Shown piece by piece: positions 30,437-45,629 of a DNA stretch of 64,000 bases. The position numbers and the translations under genes are program-made. Source of the stretch: Conchocele bisecta (lineage: Eukaryota; Mollusca; Bivalvia; Lucinida; Thyasiridae); the NCBI GenBank assembly GCA_029237695.1, contig CM055275.1, positions 9,684,899 through 9,748,898 of the forward strand, given 5' to 3'. Positions within the stretch are counted from its first letter, which is position 1. Every line of letters starts with the position of its first letter. The notes under the pieces were generated by a model. It was given only the letters and a program-made list of their open reading frames with translations. It was not told the DNA's origin and searched no databases.

Positions 30437-33022
30437 GTAATGTCATGGGTATCATGTCTGTAAAAGCAATTCATCACTTTATGATTGACCATCAAACATT
30501 GGCGTATATGCTAGCTTGGTTTATCAGGGTGTGGGAATCACGTGGTTCCGAACGCTGTGATGTGACGTCAGTCAAATGATTTCGTTTGCTGTGGTTTAAA
30601 AGGAAAATTTTAAAATATACTGTACAAATGATGTCATAGATTTACATCCCGTTTCAAATCCATGTTCGGGTAACGTTCGGTACCACGTTGAACCCATACC
30701 CCGGTTTCGAGAAATACTGTAACAAAAACTTTGTATGATTACAGTGCGAGTGACCAGGGGGCGTTTCACTAAATTTCGTATGACTAAAATGTTCGTATGT
30801 GTTCTCCTGTCAATTGCACATTTTCTTGTAAACAATTATTGTAGTCTGTGCTCAATAGATGTAAAATCCCAATCAAATTCAAATTCCAGACGATCCTGAA
30901 TTTGAAACTTACGGACATTTTAGTCGTTCGAAAGTTTAGTGAAACGGGCCCCATCTGATAAGCATATATTATGATGGTGTTGACACTGATCTGATATCCT
31001 CTGATCGGAGCTAACGCTGTATGCATTCAATCACTAACGATTCTAGTGTTTCATTATCATGTTCCTGTTTGTGTGACGTGACTGTGTAGCTCCTCGTCAA
31101 ATAGCACATCCTGTAGCACGTAAACATTCTTATTGCTAGCTATATGCTTCAACTTGTTTCATTGATGGAATGACGAACATTGCACATCCTGTCAAACTGT
31201 AAAAACTGTAAAAACATCACACATATATGCATAGCTTTGTTCTTTTAATGCAACAAATAGCCGGCTTATGCATTTCGGTCCGCGTATATATTCAGAACAA
31301 AATATAACTGTCCTTTGAATTCATAATGGAAACGCCCATTCAACGTTAATTTTTGCGCTCATCAGTTCATTACTTTTATTAGCCCCACGTGACTTCGCAC
31401 GACGTTGTTGATTCGTTAAAGTTTGTTTGACGTCATTAGATTACGTGAGTTCATCGTTGTTGTCAATACGTCACGCTATTGACCGGCAAGCGCCGCTGTT
31501 CCATGAATTGCGATATTAAAATAAAAGACCGTAAAAACAATATAAGATTCGTAAACTTTACACCGTATCGGTTGCACTGTATTTCATCTTTGAACTTGAA
31601 ATATCGAAAAATTGCAGTAAATAAATTTAAGACATCCAGGGGCAGTTACGTATTATGAACAACAGTTGGTATTTGTTTAAAGTTTGCGATTTAGTCCTTC
31701 GGACTCAACGCACTTTAAACGACCAACTGTTGTTATACTACAGAAACACAACAGCTCATGGTGGTTTTATTCCTTAATTGAATGGTATATACTCACTGTG
31801 AACCTTGAATATACTGAAATGTAGACTATAAAGTAAAAACAAACAAAATCTGTATTTCTTTAGTTATATTCACTGTCTATTATTATTGTAGTTTCAAGAG
31901 TTCCTTATATAAAATCATCTGCTTTTTGGCGGCCATTTTGAATATTATCTCGAATTAAGTTTCATTATGTGATTCAGAAAATATTTTAATTTTAAAGTAT
32001 ATTTCATTTCAACTGGACTTAAATATATTTATTGCCAGGTTGTGACATTATATAATTATGAAAAATATATGAAAAATGCACATGAAAAGGCACTTATTTA
32101 TTTCATGGCGGCTATATTGGCAGCCATCTTTAAAGCTGTATGTACTATTATTCTAGTAAAATTAACAATAATTTATGTCGTAATTCATTCTAAATAATAT
32201 TCAAAGAAAATCAGTTTACATACATGTTATATTCTCAATAAACGATACTGAATGTGACCCTTGATATTTGTGGCGGGCCTCCTTAGGCGTCATTTAGAAT
32301 AACGACTTCGTTTCACTGCCAGATGCCGCAATGGCATTACCCGCGGGATCTGTGACCTAGATACGAAGCGACAACTTGGTTATATAACAACACATGTGCC
32401 TATTTTACCGTCCACCCACCTGTCAGCTGATCTTGCTTTGCAGTACTAACTGTTCAAACGTACTTCCACTCAGTAAGCACAAACGGTTCTATATATCTGT
32501 GACATCTTCTGAGACATTTTCACGTACTATAGACATTCATTCACATTAGCCCACGTATTGATTAACATTATTATTCATTTTATTCCAGACGCAAATTTCC
32601 CACACTGATATAAGGGGCGATAACCGTGGTTTACCGTAAAAGTTTAACGGACATTGATATTATTTCTCGTGTAAAATAAGTTTTGATGTGCAATGCTCGT
32701 ACTTTATAATCTGTTGAAATTATTTCTTTATTTTTCAGATAAGACATTTAATTAGTACAACAATAAAAATTAAAAATATAATGTCTTCATTTACATGTGA
32801 AAATGGCTGATACCACAAGAGGTCACTATCAGTAAAATAAATAGTATTAAATGATTATAATTGTTTATAGCGGGCAGTGTAAATTTTTTAGGCCCTGGTG
32901 GGAATAGTGACACACTTATACTCTTATTTAATTCCTATAAAGTACATGGTGTACCTACTGAGTGGGCATGTGCCTTTAAAGGACTCAACCGGCTTAGCTT
33001 ATTGTGACTCATCTGTTTCCAG

Positions 33023-33237
33023 CGACAACCACAACTGCGACGACTACCACGGTTACCGATCCACGCCAACTACCATAGTTACCGAAAACCAAACCACAAA
33101 ATACAACACTGCCGAAATAACAACAACCACACAAAACTACACAAGCTCCGGGATACTACAGTTACTACCACAAAAGGTCCCTACCACAAAATTCCAAATG
33201 TCACAGTCACTACTAGCCAGACACCAGGAGCAGCAGG
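33023..33237 (+). pseudogene. Thr-rich exon, copy 6
   Basis: Acceptor TTTCCAG and donor GGGTAATG carry single-base differences; the body has several indels, so the frame is broken. The exon boundaries are inferred from the clean copies. Confidence 0.55.
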
Positions 33238-35800
33238 GTAATGTCATGGTATCATGTCTGTAAAAGCAATTCATCACTTTATGATGACCATCAACCATTG
33301 GAGTATATGCTTAGCTTGGTTTATCAGGGTGTGGAATCACGTGGTTTCGAACGCTGTGACGTCAAGTCAAATTATTCCGTTTGCTGTGGATTTTAAAGAA
33401 AATATCTGTTACAAAATGATGTCATAGATTACATCCGTCAAATCATGTTCGGGAACGTTCGGTACACGTGAACCCCATACCCCGTTACGAGCAAATAAAC
33501 TGTAACAACTTTGTATGATTACAGTGCGAGTGACCAGGGGGCGTTTCACTAAATTTGTATGACTAAAATGTTGTATGTGTTCTCCTGTCAATTGCACATT
33601 TTCTTGTAAACAAATTTATTGGTAGTCTGTGCTCAATAGATGTTAAATCCATCAATTCAAATTTCCAGTCGATCCTGAATTTGACTTACGGAACATTTTA
33701 GTCGTTCGAAAGTTTAGTGAAAACGGGGCCCCATCTGATAAGCATATTATGATGGTGTTGACACTGATCTGATATCCTCTGATCGGAGTAAACGCTGTAT
33801 GCCATTCAATCACTAAACGATTCTAGTGTTTCATTTTTATCATGTTCCTGTTTGTGTGACGTGACCTGTGTAGCTCCTCGTCAAATAGCACACTCCTGTA
33901 GCACGATAACATTCTATATTGCTAGCGAATATGCTTCAAACTTGTTTTTCATTGATGGAATGACGAACATTGCACATCCTGTCAAACTGTAAAAACTGTA
34001 AAACATACACACATATATGCATAGCTATGTTCTTTAATGCAACAAATAGCCGGCTTATGCATTTCGGTCCGCGTATATATTCGAAACCAAAAAATATAAC
34101 TGTCCTTGAATTCAATAAGGAAACGCCCATTCAACGTATTGCGCTCATATCCCAGTACATTACATTAGCCCCACGTGACTTCGCACGACGTTGTTGATTC
34201 GTTAAAGTTTGTTTGACGTCATTAGATTTTCGTGACGTTCATCGTTGTTGTCAATAACGTCACGCTATTGACCGGCAACGCCGCTGTTCCATGAATTGCG
34301 ATAAAATCGACGTTTTTAAAACAATAAGATTCGTAACTTTCACACCTGTTTTACGGTTACAATGTATTTTACATCTTTGAAACTATCGAAAATGCATTGT
34401 AAAATATAAGAAAAAAAAAACCATGGGCAGTTACGTATTATGAACACAGTTGGTATGTTTAAAGTTTGCGATTAGTCCTTCGGACTCAACGCACTTTAAA
34501 CAGACCACAACTGTTGTTAATATACAGAAAAACACAACAGCTCATGGTTTTATTCCTTAATTGAAATTTGGTATATACATCACTGTGACTTGTAATATAC
34601 TGAAAGTAGAACTATAAGTAAAAACAACAAAAACTGTATTCTAGTTATATTCACTGTCTATTATTATTGTAGTTTCAAGAGTTCCTTTTATATATCATCT
34701 GCTTTTTGGCGGCCATTTGAATATTATCTCGAATTAAGTTTCATTATGTGATTCAGAAAATTATTTTAAAGTATATTCATTTCAAACTGGACTTAAATAT
34801 ATTTATTGCCAGGTTGTGACATTATATAATTATGAAAAATATATGAAAAATGCACATGAAAAGGCACTTATTTATTTCATGGCGGCTATATTGGCAGCCA
34901 TCTTAAAGCTGTATGCTACTATTATTCTAGTAAAATTAACAATAATTATGTCGTAATTCATTCTAAATAATATTCAAACAAAGAAAATCAGTACATACAT
35001 GTTTTTATATTTCAAAGATAAACGATACTGAATGTGACCTTGATATTTGTGGCGGCCTCTTAGGCGTCATTTAGAATAACGACTTCATTCTGCAGATGCC
35101 GCAATGGCATTACGCGGATCTGTGACTAGATACGAAGACGAACAACTTGGTATATAACAACCACATGTGCCTATTTTACCGTTTCCACCACCTGTCAGCT
35201 AGATCTTGCTATTTGCAGTACTAAACTGTTCAAACGTCATTCCCCACTCGTAAGCAACACAAACTGTTCTATATATCTGACATCTTCTGAGACATTTTCA
35301 CGTACTATAGAACATTCATTCACCATTAGCCCACGTATTGATTAAACATTATATTCATTTTATTCCAGACGCAAATTTCCACACTGATATAAGGGGCGAT
35401 AACGTGTTTCCGTAAAACAAAAGTTTAACGGACATTGATATTTTTATTTCTCTGTAAATAAGTTTTGATGTGCAATGCTCGTACTTATTTTAAATAATTT
35501 GTTGAATTATTTCTTTTTCAGATAAGACATTTAATTAGTACAACATAATTAAAAATATAATGTCTCATTTACATGTGAAAATGGCTGATACCACAACGAG
35601 TCACTATCAGTAAAATAACTAGTATTAAATGATTATAATGTTTATAGCGGGCAGTGTAATTTTTAGGCCTGGTGGAAAATAGTGACACATTATACTCTTT
35701 ATTTAATTCTATAAAGTACATGGTGTACCTACTGAGTGGGCAGTGCCTTTAAAGGACTCAACCCGGCTTCTGCTTATTGTTTGGGACTCATCTGTTTCAG

Positions 35801-36004
35801 CGACAACCCAACACTGCGACGACTACCACGGTTACGAACCAAACGACAATACCATAGTTACCAAACAACCACAAATACAACAACTGCCGAAATCCAAAAC
35901 AACACTAACTACACAGCTCGGATACTACAGTTACTACCACAAAAGGTCCTACCACAAAAATTCCAAATGTCACAGTCACTACTAGCAGACACCAGGAGCA
36001 GCAG
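35801..36004 (+). pseudogene. Thr-rich exon, copy 7
   Basis: The acceptor and the GCAG-GTAATG donor are present, but the body has multiple one-base losses (for example in the VTEP and TTTTT regions) and is out of frame. Confidence 0.55.
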
Positions 36005-38583
36005 GTAATGTCAGGTAATCATGTCTGTAAAAGCAATTCATCACTTTATGATTGACCATCAACATTGGGCGTATATGCTTAGCTTGGTTTATCAGGGTTT
36101 GTGGAATCACGTGGTTTCCGAACGCTGTGAGCGTCAGTCAAATTATTCCGTTTGCTGTGGATTTTAAAGAAAATATACTGTACAAATGATGTCATAGATT
36201 ACATCCCGTTCAAAATCATGTTCGGGAACGTTCGGTACCACGTGAACCCCAATACCCCGTTACGAGCAAATAACTGTAACAACTTTGTATGATTACAGTG
36301 CGAGTGACCCAGGGGGCGTTTCACTAAATTTCGTATGACTAAATGTTCGTATGTGTTCTCCTGTCAATTGCCACATTTTCTTGTAAAACAATTATTGGTA
36401 GTCTGTGCTCAATAGATGTAAATCCATCAATTCAAATTTCCTGACGATCCTGAATTTGAAACTTACGGACATTTTAGTTCGTTCGAAGTTTAGTTGAACG
36501 GGCCCCATCTGATAAGCATATCTTATGATTGGTGTTGACACTGATCTGATATCCTCTGATCGGAGCTAAAAGCTGTATGCCATTCAATCACTAACGATTC
36601 TAGTGTTTCATTTATCATGTTCCTGTTTGTGTGACGTGACCTGTGTAGCTCCTCGTCAAATGGCACACTCCTGTAGCACGATAACATTCTATATTGCTAA
36701 GCTATATGCTTCAAACTTGTTTCATTGATGGAATGTACGAAACATTGCACATCCTGTCAAACTGTAAAACTGTAAAACATACACACATTATGCATAGTAT
36801 GTTCTTTAATGCAACAAAATAGCGGCTTATGCATTTCGGTCCGCGTATATTCAGAACAAAATATAAACTGTCCTTGAATTCATAATGGAAACGCCCATTC
36901 ACGTATTGCGCTCATATCCCAGTACATTTAACCATTAGCCCACGTGACTTCGCACGACGTTGTTGATTTTAGTTAAAGGTTTGTTTGACGTCATAGATTA
37001 CGTGACGTTCATCGTTGTTGTCAATACGTCACGCTATTGACGGCAACGCCGCTGTTCCATGAATTGCGATAAAACGACGTAAAACATAAGATTCGTAACT
37101 TTCACACCGTATTACGGTTACATGTATTTACCCATCTTTGAAACTATCGAAAATGCATTGTATAATATAAGAAAAAAAAACCATGGGCAGTTACGGTATT
37201 ATGAACAACAGTTGGTATGTTTTAAGTTTGCGATTAGTCCTTCGGATCTCAACCGCACTTTAAACAGACCAACTGTTGTTAATACTACAGAAAACCACAA
37301 CAGCTCATGGTTTTATTCCTTAATTGAATGGTATATACATCACTGTGACCTTGTAATATACTGAAAGTAGACTATAAGTAAAAACAACAAAAACTGTATT
37401 CTAGTTTATTCACTGTCTATTATTCTTGTAGTTTCAAGAGTTCCTTATATAAAATCATCTGCTTTTTGGCGGCCACCATTTTTGTATATTTATCTCGAAT
37501 TAAGTTTCATTATGTGATTCAGAAAAATTATGTTAAAGTATATTCCATTTCAAACTGGACTTAAATATATTTATTGCCAGGTTGTGACATTATATAATTA
37601 TGAAAAAATATATGGAAAAATGCACATGAGGAAAAATGGCACTTATTTATTTCATGGCGGCTATATTGGAGCCATCTTAAAGCTGTATGCTACTATTATT
37701 CTAGTAAATTAACAATTAATTATGTCGTAATTCATTCTAAAATAATATTCAAACGAAAATCATGTACATATATGTTATATATTCTCAATAACGATACTGA
37801 ATGTGACCTTGATATTTGTGGCGGCCTTCCTTTAGGCGTCATTTCGAATAACGACTTCGTTCTGCAGATGCCGCAATGGCATTACGCGGATCTGTGATTC
37901 TAGAGACCAAAGACGAACAACTTGGTATATAACCAACACTTGTGCCTATTTACCGTCCACCCACCTGTCAGCTAGATTTTGCTATTTGCAGTACTAACTG
38001 TTCAAAGTACATCCCACTCAGTAAGCACAAATGTTCTATATAACTGTGACATCTTCTGAGACATTTACACGTAATTAGGATTCATTTCACCATTAGCCCA
38101 CGTATTGATTAAAAAACATTATTATTTTCATTATATTCCAGACGCAAATTTTCCACACTGATATAAGGGGCGAATACCGTGTTTTCCGTAAAAGTTTAAA
38201 CGGACATTTGATATTTTATTTCTCTGTAAATAAGTTTTGGATGAGCAATGCTCGTACTTTATAATCTGTTGAAATTTATTTTTCTTTTCAGATAAGACAT
38301 TTAATTAGTACACTAATTAAAAATATAAAAATGTCTCCAATTTTACATGTGAAAAATGGGGTGGCTGATACCACAACGAGTCACTATCAATTAAAAATAA
38401 AATATTACTAAATGATTATAATGTTTATGCGGGCACGTTTGTATTTTTAGGCCTGTGGAATAGTGACACACACTAACCTTATTTAATTCCTATAAAGTAC
38501 ATGGTGTACTACTTATTGGGTATTGTTTGCCTTTAAAGGACTCAACCCTCCCTTTCTGCTTTATTGTGACTCATCTGTTTCAG

Positions 38584-38794
38584 CGACAACCACAACGCGA
38601 CGACTACCACGGTTACCGAACCACGACAACTACCATAGTTACCGAACCAACCACAAAAATACAACAACTGCCGAAATAACAACAAACCACTACAACTACA
38701 CAAGCTCCGGATACTACAGTTACTTACACAAAAGGTCTACCACAAAATTTCCAAAATGTCACAGTCACTACTAGCCAGACACCAGGAGCAGCAG
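38584..38794 (+). pseudogene. Thr-rich exon, copy 8
   Basis: Splice sites are present and the body is broken by one-base indels. Diagnostic bases in and around this unit (TTAGTGGGTA-like exon flank, GTGATTTCAAG after the exon, CATTTCGAATAACG before it) match copy 3 rather than the intervening units. Confidence 0.55.
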
Positions 38795-41351
38795 GTAATG
38801 TCATGGTATCATGTGTAAAAGCAATTCATCCCACTTTATGATTGACCAATTCAACCCATTGGCGTATATTGCTTAGCTGGTTTATCAGGTGTGGGAATTC
38901 ACGTGGTTTTCCGAACGCGTGATTTCAAGTCAAATTATTCCGTTTGCTGTGGATCTTAAAGAAAATATACTGTACAAATGATGTCATAGATTACATCACG
39001 TCAAATCATGTTCGGGAACGTTCGGTACCACGTGAACCCATACCCCGTTTACGAGACAAATAACTGTAACAACTTTGTATGATTACAGTGCGAGTGACCA
39101 GGGGGCGTTTCACTAAATTTCATATGACTTAAAATGTTCGTAAATGTGTTCTCCTGTCAATTGCAACATTTTTCTTGTAAACAATTATTGGTAGTCTGTG
39201 CTCAATAGATGTAAATTCAATCAATTCAAATTTCCAGACGATCCTGAATTTGAACTTACGGACATTTTTAGTCGTTTCGAGTTTAGTGAAACGGGCCCCA
39301 TCTGATAAGCATATTCTTATGATGGTGTTGACACTGACCTGATATCCTCTGATCGGAGCTAAACGCTGTATGCCATTCAATCACTAACGATTCTTTAGTG
39401 TTTCATTATCATGTTCTGTTTGTGTGATGTTGTGACCTGTGTAGCTCCTCGTCAAATAGCACACTCCTGTAGCACGATAACATTCTATATTGCTAGCTAT
39501 ATGCTTACAACTTGTTTCATTGATGAATGACGAACATTGCACATCCTGTCAAAACTGTCAAACTGTAAAAACATACACACATTATGCATAGCTATGTTTT
39601 CTTAATGCAACAAATAGCCGGCTTATGCATTTCGGTCCCGCGTTATATATTCAGAACAAAATATTTAACTGTCCTTGAATTCATAATGGAAACGCCCATT
39701 CAACGTATTGCGCTCATATCCCAGTACATTTACATTAGCCCCACGTGACTTCGCACGACGTTGTTGATTCGTTAAAGTTTGTTTGACGTCATTAGATTAC
39801 GTGACGTTCATCTTTGTTGTCAATAACGTCACGCTATTGACCGGCAACGCCCCGCTGTTCCATGAATTGCGATAAAACGACGTAAAACAAATAGTTCGTA
39901 ACTTCACACCGAATACGGTTACATGTATTTACATCTTTGAAACTATCGAAAATGCATTGTAAATATAAGAAAAATAAAACCATGGGCAGTTACGGTATTA
40001 TGAACAACAGTTGGTATGTTTAAAGTTTGCGATTAGTCCTTCGACTCAACGCACTTTAAACAGACCAACTGTTGTTAATACTACAGAAAACACAACAGCT
40101 CATGGTTTTATTCCTTAATTTGAAAAGGTTATACATCACTGTGACTTGTATATATGAAAGTAGACTATAAGTAAAAACAACAAAAACTGTATTCTAGTTA
40201 TATTCACTGTCTATTATTATTGTAGTTTCAAGAGTTCCTTATATAAAATCATCTGCGTTTTTGGCGGCCATTTTGAATATTATCTCGAATTAAGTTTCAT
40301 TATGTGATTCAGAAAATTATTTTAAAAGTATATTCATTTCAAAACTGGACTTAAATATATTTATTGCCAGTTGTGGACATTATATAATTATGAAAAATTA
40401 TATGAAAAATGCACATGAAAAAGCACTTATTTATTTCATGGCGGTATATGGCAGCCATCTTAAACGCTGTATGCTTAAACTATTATTCAAGTAAAATTAA
40501 AACCAATAATTATGTCGTAATTCATTCTAAATAATATTCAAAAGAAAATCAGTACATAAATTGTTATATATTCTCAATAACGATACTGAATGTGACCTTG
40601 ATATTTGTTTTTTGGCGCCTCCTTAGGCGTCATTTGAATAACGACTTCGTTCTGCAGATGCCGCAATGGCATTACGCGATCTGTGACTAGATACGAACGA
40701 ACAACTTGGTATATAACAAACACATGTGCCTATTTAACCGTTCCACCCACTGTCAGCTAGATCTTGCTATTTGCAGTACTAACTGTTCAAACGTACATTC
40801 CCACTCAGTAAGCACAAACTGTTCTATATACTGTGACCATCTTCTGACATTTTCACGTACTATAGACATTCAATTCACCATTAGCCCACGTATTGATTAA
40901 CATTATTATTCATCATTCCAGACGCAAATTTTCCACACTGATATAAGGGGCGATAACAGTGGTTTCCGTAAAAGTTTAACGGACATTGATATTATTTCTC
41001 TGTAAAAAAGTTTTAAGTTTTGATGTGCAATGCTCGTACTTTATAATCTGTTGAAAATTATTTCTTTTTCAGATAAGACATTTAATTAGTTACAACTAAT
41101 TAAAAAATATAATGTAATCATTTAAACATGTGAAAAATGGCTGATACCACAACGAGTCACTATCAGTAAAATAAATAGTATATTTATAATGTTTATAGCG
41201 GGCACGTGTAACTTTTTAGGTTCCTGGTGGATAGTGACACACTTTATACTCTTTATTTAACCTATATAGTACATGGTGTACCTACTGAGTGTCATGTGCC
41301 TTTAAAAAGGACTCAACCCGGCTTCTGTTATTGTGATCTATCTGTTTTCAG

Positions 41352-41564
41352 CGACAACCACAAACTGCGACGATCTACCACGGTTACCGAACCAACGACA
41401 ACTACCATAGTTACCGAACCATTCCACAAATACAACAACTGCCGAATAACAACAACCACTACAACTACACAAGCTCCGGATACTACAGTTACTACCACAA
41501 AAGGTCCTACCACAAAAATTCCAAATGTCACAGTCACTACTAGCCAGGACACCAGGAGCAGCAG
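41352..41564 (+). pseudogene. Thr-rich exon, copy 9
   Basis: Acceptor TTTTCAG and donor GTAATG are present; single-base insertions near the start (CAAACTGCG, CGATCTACC) and a lost A in GCCGAATAAC break the frame. Confidence 0.55.
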
Positions 41565-44155
41565 GTAATGTCAGGTATCATGTCTGTAAAAGCAATTCAT
41601 CACTTTATGATTGACCATCAATCCATTGGCGTATGCTTAGCTTGGTTTATCAGGGTGTGGAATCCGTGTTTCCGACGCTGTGACGTCAAGTCAAATTATT
41701 CCGTGCTTGTGGATTTTATAAAGAAAAAATATACTGTACAAATGATGTCATAGATTACATCCCGTCAAATCCATGTTCGGGAACGTTCGGTACCACGTGA
41801 ACCCATACCCCGTTACGAGCAAATAACTGTAACAACTTTGTATGATTTACAGTGCGAAGTTGACCAGGGGGGCGAAATTTCTTTTCTATTTCGTATGACT
41901 AAAATGTTTCGTATGTGTTCTCCTGTCAATTGCCACATTTTCTTGTAAACAATTATGGTAGTCTAGTGCTCCAATAGATGTAAATCCATCCAATTCAAAT
42001 TTCCAGACGATCCTGAATTTGAACTTACGGACATTTTAGAGTCGTTCGAAGTTTAGTGAAACGGGCCCATCTGATAAGCATATCTTATGATGGTGTTGAC
42101 ACTGATCTGATACCATCTGAATCGGAGCTAAACGCTGTATGCCATTCAATCACTAACGATTCTAGTGTTTCATTATCATGTTCCTGTTTTGAAAGTGACG
42201 TGACCTGTGTAGCTCCTCGTCAAATTAGCACACTCCTGTAGCACGATAACATTTTTTCTATATTGCTAAGCTATATGCTCAAACTTGTTTCATTGGATGG
42301 TAATGACGAACATTGCACATCCTGTCAAAACTGTAAAACTGTAAAACATAACACACATATATGCTTAGCTATGTTCTTTTAATGCAACAAAATAAAAAGC
42401 CGGCTTATGCATTTCGGGTCCGCGTTATATTCAGAAACAAAATATACTGTCCTTGAATATCATAATGGAAACGCCCTCATTCAACGTATTGGCGCTCATA
42501 TCAGTACATTGGCATTAGCCCCACGTGACTTCGCACGACGTTGTTGATTCGTTCAAAAGTTTGTTTGACGTCATTAGATTACGTGACGTTCAATCGATGT
42601 TGTCAATAACGTAACGCACGCTATTGACCGGCAACGCCGCTGTTCCATGAATTGCGATAAAACGACTGTTTTAAAACAAATAAGATTCGTAACTTTCACA
42701 CATACGGTTACATGTATTTACATCTTTGAAACTATCCGAAAATGCATTGTAAATATAAGTAAAAAAAAACCATGGACAGTAACCGGTATATGAACAACAG
42801 TTGGATGTTTAGTTTGCGATTAGTCCTTAGGACTCGAACGCACTTTAAACAGACCAAACTGTTGTTAATACTACATGAAAACACAACGCTAACATGGTTT
42901 TATTAACCTTAATTGAATGGTATATACATACTGTGACTTGTAATATACTGAAAGTAGACTATAAGTAAAAAAAACTACAAAACTGTATTTACTAGTATTC
43001 CCATGTCTATTATTTTATTGTAGTTTCAAGAGTCCTTATATAAAATCATCTGCTTTTTGGCGGCCATTTTTGAATATTATCTCGAATAACAAGTTTCATT
43101 ATGTGATTCAGAAATTATTTTTAAAGTATATTCATTTCAAACTGGACTTAAATATATTTATTGCCAGGTTGTGACATTATATAATTATGAAAAATATCAT
43201 GAAAAATGCACATGAAAAGGCATTATTTATTTCATGGCGCTATATTGGCAGCCATCTTAAAGCTGTATGTACTATTATTCTAGTAAAATTAACAATAATT
43301 ATGTCGTAATTCATTCTACATAATATTCAAAGAAAATCTGTACATACATGATATATTTCTCTCCATAACGGATACTGAATGTGACCCTTGATATTTGTGG
43401 CGGCCTCCTTAGGCGTCATTTAGAATAACGACTTCGGTTCTGCAGATGCCGCAATGGCATTACAGCGGATTCTGTGACCTAGATACGAAGACGAACAACT
43501 TGGTATAAACAACACATGAGCCTATTTACCGTCCACCCACCTGTCAGCTAGATATTGCTATTTGCAGGTACTAACTGTTCAAACGTACATCCCACTCAGT
43601 AAGCACAAATTTCTGTTCTATATCTGTGACATCTTCTGAGACATTTTCACGTACTATAGACATTAAATCACCATTAGCCCACGTATTGTTATACATTATT
43701 ATTTCATTTTATTTCCAGACGCAAATTTCCACACTGATATATGGGGCGGGGGATAACCGTGTTTCCGTAAAAGTTTAACGGACATTGATATTATTTCTCT
43801 GTAAATAAGTTTTGATGTGCAATGCTCGTACTTTATAATATGTGAAATTATTTCTTTTTCCAGATAGACATTTAATTTAGTACAACTAAAAAATTTAAAA
43901 AAATAAATGATCTCATTTACATGTGAAAATGGCTGAAACCACCAAACGAGTCACTATCAGTAAAATAAATTAGTATTAAATGATTATAATGTTTATAGCG
44001 GGCACGTGTTTTTTTATTTTTAGCTGGTGGAATAGTGACACACTTATACTCTTATTAATTCCTCTAAAGTAGCATGGTGGTACCTACTGAGTGGGCTGTG
44101 CCCTTTAAAGGACTCAACCCGGCCTTCTTGCTTATTGTGACTCATCTGTTTTCAG

Positions 44156-44362
44156 CGACAACCACAACTGCGACGACTACCACGGTTACCGAACCTTTAA
44201 CGACAACTACCATAGTTACCGACCAACCACAAATACAACAACTGCCGAAATAACAACAACCACTACAACTACACAAGCTCCGGATACTACAGTTACTACC
44301 ACAAAAGGTCCTACACATTCCAAAATGTCACAGTCACTACTAGCCAGACACCAGGACAGCAG
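44156..44362 (+). pseudogene. Thr-rich exon, copy 10
   Basis: The acceptor is intact; the donor reads AGCAG-TTAATG, so the GT is lost, and there are indels in the body. It is the last copy before the assembly gap. Confidence 0.5.
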
Positions 44363-44916
44363 TTAATGTCAAAAAATGGTATCTGTTCTGTAAAAGCAAT
44401 TCATCACTTTATGATTGACCATCAAAACCATTGGCGTATATGCTTAGCTTGTTTATCAGGGTGTGGAATCACGTGGTTTCCGAACGCTGTGACGTTCAAG
44501 TCAAATTATTCGTAAACTGTGGATTTTAAAGAAAATATACTTGTACAAAATGATGTCATAGATTACATCCCGTCAAAATCATGTTCGGGAACGAATTCGG
44601 TACCACGTGTTAACATACCCCGTTCGAGCAAATAACTGTAAACAACTTTGTATGATTACAGTGCGAGTGACCAGGGGCGTTTCACTAAATTTATCGTATG
44701 ACTAAAATGTTCGTATGTTGTTCTCCTGTCAATTGCACATTTTCTTGTAAACAATTTATTGGTAGTTGTGCTCAATAGAATGTAATCCATCAATTCAAAA
44801 TTTCCAGACGATACCTGAATGAACTTACGGACCCCAATTTTAGTCGTTCGAAGTTTAGTGAAACGGGCCCCATCTGATAAGCATATTTTTCTTATGATGG
44901 TGTTGACACTGACCTG

Positions 44917-45416
44917 NNNNNNNNNNNNNNNNNNNNNNNNNNNNNNNNNNNNNNNNNNNNNNNNNNNNNNNNNNNNNNNNNNNNNNNNNNNNNNNNNNNN
45001 NNNNNNNNNNNNNNNNNNNNNNNNNNNNNNNNNNNNNNNNNNNNNNNNNNNNNNNNNNNNNNNNNNNNNNNNNNNNNNNNNNNNNNNNNNNNNNNNNNNN
45101 NNNNNNNNNNNNNNNNNNNNNNNNNNNNNNNNNNNNNNNNNNNNNNNNNNNNNNNNNNNNNNNNNNNNNNNNNNNNNNNNNNNNNNNNNNNNNNNNNNNN
45201 NNNNNNNNNNNNNNNNNNNNNNNNNNNNNNNNNNNNNNNNNNNNNNNNNNNNNNNNNNNNNNNNNNNNNNNNNNNNNNNNNNNNNNNNNNNNNNNNNNNN
45301 NNNNNNNNNNNNNNNNNNNNNNNNNNNNNNNNNNNNNNNNNNNNNNNNNNNNNNNNNNNNNNNNNNNNNNNNNNNNNNNNNNNNNNNNNNNNNNNNNNNN
45401 NNNNNNNNNNNNNNNN
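44917..45416. other. Assembly gap of 500 N
   Basis: A run of exactly 500 N, a placeholder length. The left side is an array unit at the MITE end; the right side resumes at a different point of the unit (GAAAATTCCTGATACC), about 380 bases before the next unit's exon end, so the true missing length is unknown. Confidence 0.98.
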
Positions 45417-45629
45417 TGAAAATTCCTGATACCACCGCGAGTCACTATCAGTAAAACAAATATTAATACATGATTATATATGTATAGCGTGCACGTGTAA
45501 TGTTTAGGACTGGTGGAATAGTGACACACTTATTTAATTCCTGTAACAAACATTCTGTGCATACTGAGTGGGTATGTACCATTACAGGACTGAACCCGGC
45601 TTCTGCTTATTGTGCCTCATTTGTTTCAG

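Larger units (their letters stand above)
20940..44916 (+). repeat. Tandem array of ~2.7-2.8 kb units, each carrying one Thr-rich exon
   Basis: Nine units in head-to-tail order. Exon starts fall at 21404, 24806, 27532, 30225, 33023, 35801, 38584, 41352 and 44156, giving steps of about 2690-2800 bases after the first (3402). Each unit has the same layout: flank beginning CACGTATTGATTAACATT, acceptor-exon-donor, MITE, SINE-like segment, CRE-like cluster, fold-back element, ATGGCGGCTATATTGGCAGC flank, and TACCGTCCACCCACCTGTCA. Units from about 28.5 kb onward are dotted with private 1-4 nt insertions and deletions, mostly in short runs of A or T. The array ends at the N gap. Confidence 0.92.
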
